From Planctomycetota bacterium (GTDB lineage Bacteria; Planctomycetota; B15-G4): a stretch of 21,545 nt of DNA. Shown here one piece after another: positions 9,594-16,766 of the stretch. Location of the stretch: assembly GCA_003644265.1 (NCBI GenBank), contig QNBX01000071.1, positions 1 through 21,545 on the forward strand, in the 5' to 3' direction. A program made the position numbers and the translations under genes. The notes beneath the pieces are model-generated. The model worked only from the letters and a program-made list of their open reading frames with translations, did not search any database and was not told where the DNA came from. Every line of letters starts with the position of its first letter. The stretch's first letter is position 1.

Positions 9594-9795
9594 TCGTGGT
9601 CGCGCGGGCTCGTTGGCCGGCGTGCCGCTTTCGGCGTTCGCGGGCGGCTGGCCCCGGGCGCTCGGCCCGGCACGTGGCGCTGGAGAGCCGGCGCCGGCGG
9701 CGGCTGGCCTCGGCCTTGAGGCGGGCCTGGTCCTGCTTGATGGCGCTGAGGCGCTGGGCGAAGTCACTGCGGGTGGGGGGAGCCTGGGTGATCAT
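9190..9795 (-). CDS. Doubtful small basic ORF antisense to the peptidase gene end
   Basis: ATG at 9795 (minus) is preceded by GGAGG with 7-nt spacing, a good ribosome-binding site. The first 30 residues (MITQAPPTRSDFAQ, then a Lys/Arg-rich amphipathic helix with KQDQARLKAEA) look protein-like. After about residue 67 the frame runs antisense through the peptidase gene as low-complexity Arg/Ala/Pro sequence, which is not credible as protein. This could be the start of a degraded gene whose remainder is lost, or chance. No homolog recognised. Confidence 0.22.
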   Translation of the reverse strand: MITQAPPTRSDFAQRLSAIKQDQARLKAEASRRRRRLSSATCRAERPGPAARERRKRHAGQRARATTIKGSGRAPPAPASDRAPAPPCVRSRASRGGRWPRGSAGSGRAPCPSPSAPGSPPARSSSGRTSPRQAAPRGAPRPPKARSPSGGRARGSAAARRHARGRRRTPRSRRCWDSWQRAAAGSAGSPARPTRSRSTPG

Positions 9796-10277
9796 GGGGA
9801 TGCCTCCGTTGGGGTTGCCTCTGGGAGGAGACACGGCAAGGGAGAGCGAAGGCCCAAACCTGAAACCGCGCGGTCAGGGGTTGGCCATGCCACCCCGGCC
9901 GGACTGGGCGCCGTCGCCGATCGCCGCGACCTGCTCGATGAATCGTCCGCGCACACTGCGATTCTGTTTGAGACGTGCGTGGCGGGAAGGCACCGTCGAG
10001 AGCCACTCGCGCATCCGGCACCACGAGACGCGCGGAGGGCAGTACCGGCTCTGCTGTTTCGGAAGTACGGCCCATGCACGCGAGCCCCACCAGGAGGAGC
10101 GACCGAGCGGGGCCTTTGCATTTCCTGTCGGCGGAACAGTTCGTCAGACCGCTCTGCGGGGCTGCGTCGCATGAGCCCCGAATCAGCCGCTCGTTGAATG
10201 AGGAACGAGTCCTCGCCCGGGGCGGCTGAACAAGTGCTTTCTCCCTCGACGAGTCGCGGGAGCAGGAGGTCGAGCAG
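9594..10277. other. Intergenic region before the VWA gene
   Basis: About 680 nt. Apart from the doubtful minus-strand ORF start, no gene is supported; the other open frames lack ribosome-binding sites and have no recognisable motifs. A nested inverted repeat lies at 10183-10229 and the ribosome-binding site AGGAGG of the next gene is at 10264-10269. Confidence 0.6.
10183..10229 (+). repeat. Nested inverted repeats in the VWA gene leader
   Basis: Outer arms TCAGCCGC (10183-10190) and GCGGCTGA (10222-10229) are exact reverse complements. An inner pair CTCGTT (10190-10195) and AACGAG (10204-10209) surrounds an 8-nt loop. If transcribed, this would fold as a structured leader about 50 nt upstream of the start codon. 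A decayed repeat or terminator of upstream transcription is also possible. Confidence 0.4.
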
Positions 10278-11954
10278 ATGTCCCAAAGCGTTGCACCCGT
10301 GGTCAGAGTCCGTAGCAAGAGAGTGTGGCTCTACAGAGCAAGCAGGGTCGTCCTGTGTTGCTCGTTCATCACGCTCATGCTCGTCGAGTCAGCGGCAGCG
10401 CAAGGGTCGAAAGAGTTTTCCCAGGCGTACGATGACCTGAGGGACGGGCGCCTGAGCCTCCCCGAACGCATGGCGGCGGCGGACCTCTACAAGCAGAAGC
10501 CAGGATCACGGACGGCTCTCGATCTCTTCAACGTGGGTGAAGGTGAGTGTCCTCCATTCCTGGTGGATCACTTGGGCGGGATCCTCTACGAACTCGAGGA
10601 CGCGAAGACCCAGGCCAAGCTCAGGCAGCTCGCGGAGAAGAAGAAGGCGCGCAGGCACGTCCGCTTCGGACTGCTGGGTGTGCGCCCGCCGCTCTCGTCC
10701 TCGTTCTGCAAGCACTTGCTGCGCAGGGTCGGCCGGGAGGAGAATCCGCTGATCCGGGAGGATCTGGTCAGCTTCCTCCTCCGGTGTGAGGTTCCAGAGG
10801 CGCTGCCGGTGATCTTGAAGACACTGAACAAGAAGAACACCCAAGACACCGAGCAGGAAGCGTACGCCTGCTATGTCATCGACGCCCTTACGGTTGAGCG
10901 GCCTGGAAGCCTAGGTGAGGACGCTCTCGTCGACCTGCTGGAAGAAAAGCGGACGACCGCTGCTGTGAAGGGCCAAGCGCTCCTGGGGCTTGGGAGGATC
11001 CTTGCGCAGAGCGCGTCGCCGGAGCTCCTGGAGCTGATCTCGAGTGAGCTGGTGGACGAGAACGATTTCTATACGCAAGTGGCCGCGCTCACGGCTCTGA
11101 CGATGTGGAGGGATCGAAGCGTCGTAGACATCTTGGAGCGCAAGCTCGACCTTGAGAATCCGGACATCCTCAGGCGGATCTGCGGCAGCCTGACTCGTCT
11201 GACCGGTAAAACCCGGGCAAGTGTTCGAGGGTGGAAGTCGCTCTTGTCGCGGCACGCTGACTTGGTTCACGTGCTCTCCGAGGACGAGGATCTCGAGAGG
11301 CAGGCGCGCATCGCTGATGCCAAGGCCGACCAGGGTCTCAGTCGATACGCGAGCCACGACTTCGCCGGGCTCGGATACAAGCCCGAGCGTGTGATCTTCA
11401 TCGTGGATGTCTCGGGTTCGATGGACGAGCACATCTCCGGCTCGCAGGCCGAGGGAGCCATCACGAGGCTCGACTTCGCAAAGCAGGAACTCATCAGGAA
11501 CCTCGATGTTCTTTCCGGAGGTGATGTCCTCTTCGACATCCTGCCCTTCGAAGGGACTGCAAGACGCTGGAGCAAGGGCGGTGTGACCACCTCGATGCAG
11601 GGCAAGCTCGCTGATTCAAAGGTGAGAATCCGCAAGGCCACTGCGTTCGTCGAGGAGCTCACCGCCGGGGGAGGAACGAATCTCTCCGCAGCGCTGGAGC
11701 TCGCGCTTGAAGACGCTGGTGCCGAGACCATCGTGCTGCTCTCCGACGGAGAGCCAAGCGAGGGGATCGTCGATCCGGAGACGCTCACGAGGCGAGTGAA
11801 GTGCGTCTGGAACGCCGGGAAGCGAGTCAAAATCCACACGATCGCTTTCGACGGGGGCTTCCAGGTGCTGAAGAGGCTTAGTGAAGACTCGGGCGGAACG
11901 TTCTCGACGCTTGATAATGCGGGGGCTGTCAAGCTGGCTCTGAGCCGCCTGTGA
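10278..11954 (+). CDS. Exported HEAT-repeat protein with C-terminal VWA domain
   Basis: 558 residues with ribosome-binding site AGGAGG 8 nt upstream. A long basic N-terminus precedes a hydrophobic segment (about 22-40, ending ESAAAQ), reading as a signal peptide or anchor. Residues about 60-330 are helical pairs in HEAT-like style (for example LVDLLEE, GQALLGLGRILA, VAALTALTMWRD). Residues 371-558 form a von Willebrand factor A domain: the MIDAS motif DVSGS with D377, S379 and S381, T467 in GGTNLS, and D490 in LLSDGEPSEG, so metal binding should be intact. HEAT plus VWA architectures are common in planctomycete envelope proteins, probably as protein-protein interaction scaffolds; the role is inferred. 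It stands alone between the peptidase gene and a mobile element. Confidence 0.88.
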   Translation: MSQSVAPVVRVRSKRVWLYRASRVVLCCSFITLMLVESAAAQGSKEFSQAYDDLRDGRLSLPERMAAADLYKQKPGSRTALDLFNVGEGECPPFLVDHLGGILYELEDAKTQAKLRQLAEKKKARRHVRFGLLGVRPPLSSSFCKHLLRRVGREENPLIREDLVSFLLRCEVPEALPVILKTLNKKNTQDTEQEAYACYVIDALTVERPGSLGEDALVDLLEEKRTTAAVKGQALLGLGRILAQSASPELLELISSELVDENDFYTQVAALTALTMWRDRSVVDILERKLDLENPDILRRICGSLTRLTGKTRASVRGWKSLLSRHADLVHVLSEDEDLERQARIADAKADQGLSRYASHDFAGLGYKPERVIFIVDVSGSMDEHISGSQAEGAITRLDFAKQELIRNLDVLSGGDVLFDILPFEGTARRWSKGGVTTSMQGKLADSKVRIRKATAFVEELTAGGGTNLSAALELALEDAGAETIVLLSDGEPSEGIVDPETLTRRVKCVWNAGKRVKIHTIAFDGGFQVLKRLSEDSGGTFSTLDNAGAVKLALSRL

Positions 11955-12122
11955 CATCGCTGACCCGTGCAGGGACCGGAGAGAACGCTCAACGCCCCCC
12001 CTGCTGGGTGACACCGGCGGTTTGGTCCTCCAGGCCAGGGCATCCGGGCTTGCCGAGCCGCTTGATTCGAAGGCCTGGGTGGCCAGGGAACCCGAGCGGA
12101 GGGACGGATAGGTATTCCAAAG

Positions 12123-12549
12123 CCCGTCCTGTCCACAAACTCAGCCGTGCTGTAACTGGCCACTGACCATGGACTTGCGCCCGCCTACGATGGCCGGATG
12201 AACGCCTCGATCCAGCCGCTCCAGCTCCTTCTGGTCTCCGTCGCGGGCTGGATGGGCCGCCGCCAGCAGGAGGTCATTGAGTACCTCGTGGAGGAGAACC
12301 GGGTCCTCAAGGAGCAACTTGATGGACGCCGGCTGCGCCTGTCCGACGATCAACGCCGTCGCCTCGCGGCCAGCTGGAACCGTCCCAGGTTGAACCGGCG
12401 AGGGTGTGTGCGTCCACGGTCCTGAGGTCATTCGCGAGCACCCTGCCATCGATCTCGGCCGCTGCTTGAGAGCCCGGCATCCCGAACTCGTCACCGCACC
12501 TGGCCAACACCCGCTGTTCACTGTCGGCCGAGTATTTGGACAGGACGGG
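12123..12549 (+). mobile_element. 427-bp non-autonomous insertion-sequence derivative, copy 2
   Basis: Left end CCCGTCCTGTCCACAAACTC continuing AGCCG. The inverted right end reads CCCGTCCTGTCCAAATACTC followed by GGCCG. It is the same length as copy 1 with about 91% identity over the part I aligned by hand (roughly 21 differences in 228 nt). It lies in inverted orientation to copy 1, with left ends facing each other across 4.4 kb. The internal region is the first 58 transposase codons fused to about 150 nt not found in the full-length copy. No target-site duplication is seen. Confidence 0.82.
12198..12425 (+). pseudogene. Truncated transposase N-terminus inside copy 2
   Basis: 75 codons starting MNASIQPLQL, matching residues 1-58 of the transposase at 15296 and then ending in NRPRLNRRGCVRPRS. 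It has the same fusion point and stop position as the copy-1 ORF. The catalytic domain is lacking. It may be inert, or could act as a dimerisation-competent inhibitor of the full transposase (inference). Confidence 0.7.
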
Positions 12550-12637
12550 GTCAAGTTCAGAAGATCATTTCCATTTTCAGGCCGACCTGGCGGGTCGGGG
12601 AGTCAGCGGGCTCGTCGGAGACCGGCACCCGGTGATC

Positions 12638-15037
12638 TCAGGGCTGCGTCGACAAGAGACCGTTGCTGGCGGCGAAGCCCACCGGGCCGCCCACGTCGGG
12701 GATCCACGATTGCCAGTAGAGCGCTGCGCCGACGGGCAGGCCGACGGGCCACGCGAAGGCGATCTCGAGCGCGCCGCCGCCGTCGAGCGGCAGGCCGGCG
12801 CTGATCACGTCGGGGCTCGGCACGAGCGTGCCGCCCTTGAAGGGCGCCTGCAGAGCGCCGACGCCGAGCACGAAGTAGGCGCTGCCGCCGGGCAGGCCAC
12901 CGGTCAGGTTCAGCGTCGCGAGGGTGCCGCCGTCGAGGGTGCCGCTACCCGAGAGCATCGGCAGGCCGTTCGTTCCGGCGAGGGCCATGCCGAGGTCGCA
13001 CCAGGGCGCCGCGTGCAAATCGAGGTGGAGCTGGAAGTCCTCCGCAGGAGAGCCACCAAAGTTGGCGACCCGAATGATGTAGAACTGACCCTGGGTCACC
13101 GCGAGCGGCGCGTAGGAGTCCCTGAGTTCCCCCACGTCGGTTCCGTCGCAGAACGGGTTGTCGTCGCTGCAGATGATCTCGTTCGCGACTGTACCTGGCA
13201 GACCCGAGTGCACGGAGATGACGGTGTCGGTCCCCTCGTCAATGCCGTTCATGTCGTGGGAGCCGCAGGTCGAGAGGTCGAGAATGCCCGAGCAAGGTGC
13301 GGTGTAGACGTACCAGACGTCTGCGTCCGCGCCGACGAATCCACAGGAGGAACCACCGTCGGTCGTCGCGCCGTTGAGGGTCCCGTAGTAGGTGCCTTCC
13401 TGAACGATGATCGGGCTGAAGCCGTCGTCGTTGACGGGGGGCTGGCCGACCTCACCGATCCACGTGCCCCACTCGCCGTCACCGATGAAGGGAGGAATCG
13501 TGGTTCCGGGAGGTTTCGCGTACTCGTGGGTCAGCCAGGCGTGCGTCGTGTTGACCGGGTCGATGGCGACGCCGCCGTAGTCGCCCCAGCGGTTGCGGTA
13601 TGGCGCGAAGTCGTAGACCTTGTCGTAGGTCGACTCACCGGCCTTGAGCGGCGCGCTGACCTGGAAGAAGTCCTCGTGGCCGCGCTTCTGGGTGAAGCGC
13701 GCACCCGCGAACTCGGGTGCGGTCGCGCTGCAGCGCGAGAACACCGAGACCATGTTGCCCATGGGGTCGACGTTGATCGCCGGGTAGAAGTACGAGTAGC
13801 CGGTCGCGCCGTAGGTCCTGTCGAACGTGGCCGTCATGTTCTCGACGTCGAGCTGCATGTAGCGGCACATCGAGTCGGGCGATCCGTAGACGGCCTGGCA
13901 CGTCCAGACCTTGCCGTTGCGGTAGACGGCACCGAGCAGGCGCGCGTCACCCGTCTCGAGGTCGGGCGCGCCTCCCGGCTGTTCCGCATTGGGAGGGGCG
14001 GAGTAGCTGGCCACCGGGATGGAGCCCTCGTCCGTCAAGACCGGCGGCGAGGCGTCCGGCCAGGTTCCCGTGATCGAGTACACCTGCACCGCGCTGCCGC
14101 CGAAGCTCGGCGTTCTCACGAGCCACTCCTTGTCCGGGAGCCCGAACGTGAGGCAGGGCTGGATCGAGGACGGTAGTCCCCAGAAGTCCCACCAGGAGAT
14201 GCTCCCGCCCGTGTTGGCGTAGAACTGGCTCTTCGCCATCACTCGGATCTTCGCGTGTTTGAAGGAACCGCTGCACGAGAACTGGTTGGACGTGACGTAG
14301 AAGTTCGTGTCGTCCAATCCGATCTTCGGATAATCGGCCCAGTAGTCGGTGTACGCGGCGCCGTCCAGGTTGGCCTCCAGCGCCCACAAGCTCCAGGGGC
14401 CCATGGGATCCGACGTGTGCGACGTCGCGATCAGGTAGTAGAACGGCGCACTGCAGTAGTTGAAGCCGGTCGCGATCATGACCCAGCGCTGATCGTGGTG
14501 ATCGTAGTGCAGCCACGGGTCGAAGGTCAATTCGACCGTCACGACCGGTGACCACCACGTCGGCATCGGAACCGAGGCGAGCACGCTGCCGGCCTTGGTG
14601 GTGATGCGAATCACGTTGTTCACCGCCTGCATGAGGTGGTCGGGTCCCGCGGCGATGATCGGGTCCGGTGGGATGTTGACCCAGTTATCGGGCTCGCCCT
14701 CGAAGCCCTGAAGGTACGGGGGCGCCTCCGGCCCCGCGTAGGCGGGCATGGCGCTCGGATCGATCTGATCGGGCTGTCTCAAGCGCGAGGTCTGGTGCCG
14801 CGCGCTCTGCTTGTAGGTGTCGATGTCGAAGTCGTATCCGCGCGGTGGCCTCACCATGGTAGGTGGAGGCCCCGGTAGGGATGCGAGCTCGGCGGGAATC
14901 ATGGTCACTCCGGCGGAGCTCGTCCCCCGAGCACCGATCGCGCCATCGCGCGAGTCCTGCGCCGTCGCGCTCGGCAAGACACCTGCGATCAGCAACAGGA
15001 GGAAGGTACGGGGTAGATTGCGAGCCATTGTCTTCAT
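12638..15037 (-). CDS. Large secreted protein: propeller-like region, PPC-like domain and planctomycete C-terminal module
   Basis: 799 residues. The start at 15037 is supported by AAGGAG shortly upstream on the minus strand. The signal peptide is residues 1-26 (LLLLIAGVLPSATA, then Q). Residues about 120-530 are rich in Trp, Tyr and Asp, with phrases such as WVNIPPDPIIAAGPDHLMQ and INVDPMGNMVSVFSR. These resemble secreted beta-propeller proteins that start by recording contents at a site, but I cannot name the family. Residues about 547-673 (GTYYGTLNGAT, DVWYVYTA, DTVISVHSG) look like a bacterial pre-peptidase C-terminal-type beta-sandwich with paired cysteines. Residues about 680-799 form a Gly/Leu-rich module (SAYFVLGVG, APFKGGTLVP, GAALYWQSWIPD) similar in layout to the end of the 19309 gene. 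Many cysteines suggest disulfides outside the cytoplasm. No enzyme motif is visible. Confidence 0.85.
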   Translation of the reverse strand: MKTMARNLPRTFLLLLIAGVLPSATAQDSRDGAIGARGTSSAGVTMIPAELASLPGPPPTMVRPPRGYDFDIDTYKQSARHQTSRLRQPDQIDPSAMPAYAGPEAPPYLQGFEGEPDNWVNIPPDPIIAAGPDHLMQAVNNVIRITTKAGSVLASVPMPTWWSPVVTVELTFDPWLHYDHHDQRWVMIATGFNYCSAPFYYLIATSHTSDPMGPWSLWALEANLDGAAYTDYWADYPKIGLDDTNFYVTSNQFSCSGSFKHAKIRVMAKSQFYANTGGSISWWDFWGLPSSIQPCLTFGLPDKEWLVRTPSFGGSAVQVYSITGTWPDASPPVLTDEGSIPVASYSAPPNAEQPGGAPDLETGDARLLGAVYRNGKVWTCQAVYGSPDSMCRYMQLDVENMTATFDRTYGATGYSYFYPAINVDPMGNMVSVFSRCSATAPEFAGARFTQKRGHEDFFQVSAPLKAGESTYDKVYDFAPYRNRWGDYGGVAIDPVNTTHAWLTHEYAKPPGTTIPPFIGDGEWGTWIGEVGQPPVNDDGFSPIIVQEGTYYGTLNGATTDGGSSCGFVGADADVWYVYTAPCSGILDLSTCGSHDMNGIDEGTDTVISVHSGLPGTVANEIICSDDNPFCDGTDVGELRDSYAPLAVTQGQFYIIRVANFGGSPAEDFQLHLDLHAAPWCDLGMALAGTNGLPMLSGSGTLDGGTLATLNLTGGLPGGSAYFVLGVGALQAPFKGGTLVPSPDVISAGLPLDGGGALEIAFAWPVGLPVGAALYWQSWIPDVGGPVGFAASNGLLSTQP

Positions 15038-15220
15038 GGCGTCTCTCCTTCTAGGTCCACGGCCAGCCTAGCTTGCGAGGTCGTGCCCCAACCACAGCTC
15101 AAGGGCGGTGGCGGGAGGGAAATTGTGCGTAGATGGAAGAGCCCACCCAACCTGCTGACGACTACCTCTCGAGACGCTGCACTGGCGCAAGCAGAAGTGA
15201 GCCGCGGCGTGCGGCGGTTG
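15038..15220. other. Short intergenic region upstream of the minus-strand secreted-protein gene
   Basis: Leader of the minus-strand gene (ribosome-binding site near 15044-15051). No other feature recognised before the insertion-sequence left end. Confidence 0.6.
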
Positions 15221-15245
15221 CCCGTCGTGTCCGGAAACTCAGCCG
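15221..15245 (+). repeat. Left terminal inverted repeat of the full-length element
   Basis: Pairs with 16742-16766 with several mismatches; the shared pattern is CGTC-x-T-R-TCC, then AAAYTC and RGCCG. It also matches the ends of both 427-bp derivatives. Confidence 0.75.
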
Positions 15246-15295
15246 CGTCATAAGGGCATCGCGAGACAGGAGTTGTGGCCGCCTACAATGGCCGC

Positions 15296-16357
15296 ATGAA
15301 CGCCGCCATCCAACCCCTTCAGCTCCTCCTCGTCTCTGTCGCTGGTTGGATGAGCCGTCGGCAGCAGGACGTCATCGAGTACTTGGTCGAGGAGAACCGG
15401 GTCCTCAAGGAGCAGCTCAAGGGACGGAGGTTGCGGCTGACCGACGATCAACGCCGACGTCTCGCGGCGAAAGGAAAGCGCATCGGGCGACGAGCCCTGA
15501 ACCGCTTCGCGACGATCGTCACGCCCGACACGATCATGAGGTGGCATCGGAAGCTGATCGCGGCGAAGCGGACGTTCGAGGCGAAGCGCGTCGGTCGGCC
15601 GGGGCTGATGAAGGCGATCAAGGCGCTGATCGTCCGCATGGCCACGGCGAACTCGACCTGGGGCTACTGCCGCATCCAGGGTGAGCTGAAGGGCGTGGGG
15701 CACCAGGTCGCTTCCACGACGATCGCGAACGTGCTCACGGAGAATGGGATCAAGCCAGCGCCCGACAGACCCTCGTCGTGGAGGACCTTCCTGAAAGCGC
15801 ACTGGGGTCAGATCGCAGCGACGGACTTCTTCTCCACCGAGGTCTGGACGCCGAAGGGACTGACGACCTACTACGTGCTCTTCTTGATCGACCTGAAGAC
15901 CCGAGGCGCGCACCTGGCGGGGCTCACCACGAACCCGGATGGTGCATTCATGGCTCAGGTCGCAAGGAACCTGACCGACACCGTCGACGGATTCTTCTCG
16001 GGACATCGCTTCCTGATCTGCGAGCGCGACGACAAGTTCACCCCACAGTTCAAACGAATCCTCACTGACGCGGGAACCGAGATCATCCAGACGCCGCGCC
16101 AAGCTCCCAACTGCAACGCCTTCGCAGAGCGGTTCGTGCTCTCGATCAAGTCGGAGTGCCTGAACAGGATGATGCTGTTCGGTGAGGCCGGGCTGCGTCG
16201 AGCTGTCACGAGCTTCATCGAGCACTATCACGCCGAGCGGCCACACCAAGGGATCGGGAACGAGGTCATCGAGGCCAAGGCTGCAGCGGGTGTGGGCCAG
16301 GTCCAGTGCAGCGAGCGACTCGGCGGGCTTCTCAGGCACTACGACCGAGCGGCGTGA
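15296..16357 (+). CDS. Integrase-core (DDE-type) transposase, IS481/IS3-like
   Basis: 353 residues. Residues 1-58 form a leucine-rich, coiled-coil-like N-terminus (QQDVIEYLVEENRVLKEQL). Residues about 60-100 form a DNA-binding segment (VTPDTIMRWHRKL). The rve integrase core spans about 165-320: first catalytic Asp D177 in AATDFFS, last acidic residue E278 in NAFAERF, followed by HYHAERPHQGIGN. At the second catalytic position relatives, from memory, read ICDRDAKF, whereas here it is ICERDDKF, putting E243 where Asp is expected. D245 and D246 are adjacent. No ribosome-binding site is seen before the ATG; a TACAAT box lies at 15284-15289, which would give a very short leader. The gene stops one nucleotide before the ATG of the small cargo ORF. 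Activity is uncertain because of the E243 change. Confidence 0.9.
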   Translation: MNAAIQPLQLLLVSVAGWMSRRQQDVIEYLVEENRVLKEQLKGRRLRLTDDQRRRLAAKGKRIGRRALNRFATIVTPDTIMRWHRKLIAAKRTFEAKRVGRPGLMKAIKALIVRMATANSTWGYCRIQGELKGVGHQVASTTIANVLTENGIKPAPDRPSSWRTFLKAHWGQIAATDFFSTEVWTPKGLTTYYVLFLIDLKTRGAHLAGLTTNPDGAFMAQVARNLTDTVDGFFSGHRFLICERDDKFTPQFKRILTDAGTEIIQTPRQAPNCNAFAERFVLSIKSECLNRMMLFGEAGLRRAVTSFIEHYHAERPHQGIGNEVIEAKAAAGVGQVQCSERLGGLLRHYDRAA

Positions 16358-16358
16358 C

Positions 16359-16706
16359 ATGGGCCTCCTGAACCGTTGCGCCGTGATCATCAGGCCGCGA
16401 ACGCCGTACTTGGAGTGGGCCAAACAGGATGACGCCGAAGGGCTCGCCGATGGAGTCTTCGAGTCCATGCGGAGCAATCCCACAACCTATCTCGTGCCGC
16501 CGTGGGACGACGATGCCGGTCGGAAGGCGGTCCTCAAGGAGGGCTGGTCCATCCTGTTCGAGCTGATGCTCGAATGCTGGGTCACCGACGAGACCTACTG
16601 GCCCGAACCTCGGACTCGCGAGATGTTCGACCAGTGGTTCGAGTTCACAGTGAGCGAATCCGTCGAGGATCTCGTTCCCGACGAGCCCATCGAAGACTTT
16701 GGATAG
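16359..16706 (+). CDS. Small acidic hypothetical protein carried inside the insertion sequence
   Basis: 115 residues, strongly acidic, no signal peptide or membrane segment, so probably cytoplasmic. The ATG sits one base after the transposase stop (TGACATG), indicating translational coupling. Visible blocks are: LNRCAVIIRPRTPYLEWA (residues 4-21), YLVPPWDDD (44-52), WVTDETYWPEPRTREMFDQW (74-93) and DLVPDEPI (104-111). From memory this resembles a widespread family of small uncharacterised proteins with the same NRCAVI/PYLEWA, DE-x-x-WP and DEPI blocks, usually an independent chromosomal gene and sometimes mislabelled VacJ. It is not the MlaA/VacJ lipoprotein. The terminal inverted repeat lies 35 nt after its stop, so it is inside the element. 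No biochemical function is known to me. Confidence 0.78.
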   Translation: MGLLNRCAVIIRPRTPYLEWAKQDDAEGLADGVFESMRSNPTTYLVPPWDDDAGRKAVLKEGWSILFELMLECWVTDETYWPEPRTREMFDQWFEFTVSESVEDLVPDEPIEDFG

Positions 16707-16739
16707 GACCGTCAACCGCTACCTCGGCTGTCGATCCCC

Positions 16740-16766
16740 GTCGGCCGAATTTCTGGATAGGACGCC
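16740..16766 (-). repeat. Right terminal inverted repeat of the full-length element
   Basis: GTCGGCCGA, then T-rich, then GGATAGGACGCC. It matches the right ends of both 427-bp derivatives (GTCGGCCGAGTAxTTGGA-yAGGACG). It includes AGGA at 16759-16762, four bases before the acr3 ATG, and so may double as a ribosome-binding site. Confidence 0.75.

Larger units (their letters stand above)
15221..16766 (+). mobile_element. Full-length integrase-core insertion sequence with cargo gene
   Basis: About 1,546 bp. Left end CCCGTCGTGTCCGGAAACTC continuing AGCCG (15221-15245). The inverted right end reads GGCGTCCTATCCAGAAATTC continuing GGCCG (16766 back to 16742). The core TGTCC or TATCC starting seven bases in resembles the TG-starting ends of IS3/IS481-type elements, but the outer CGTCC is also conserved at all six ends in this window, so the exact border is uncertain. 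It contains a transposase gene and, after one nucleotide, a small acidic ORF. The right end directly precedes the acr3 ATG. No clear target-site duplication is visible. Confidence 0.82.

Noticed and set aside
8541..9767. 408-codon minus-strand frame opposite the M28 peptidase
   Set aside because: Low-complexity Arg/Ala/Pro-rich shadow of a peptidase with intact zinc ligands.
7314..12549. Composite transposon bounded by the two 427-bp copies
   Set aside because: No target-site duplication, no transposase between or within the copies, and about 9% divergence in the region compared argue against recent movement as one unit. Inversion remains possible.
12582..12598. Terminator for the 12638 gene
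   Set aside because: A CCGACC/GGTCGG hairpin is present, but the following minus-strand sequence has no T-run, so it is too weak to call.
12536..14176. 546-codon plus-strand frame antisense to the secreted protein
   Set aside because: Val/Gly/Arg-rich composition typical of reverse reading. The minus-strand protein has a signal peptide, a ribosome-binding site and coherent domains.
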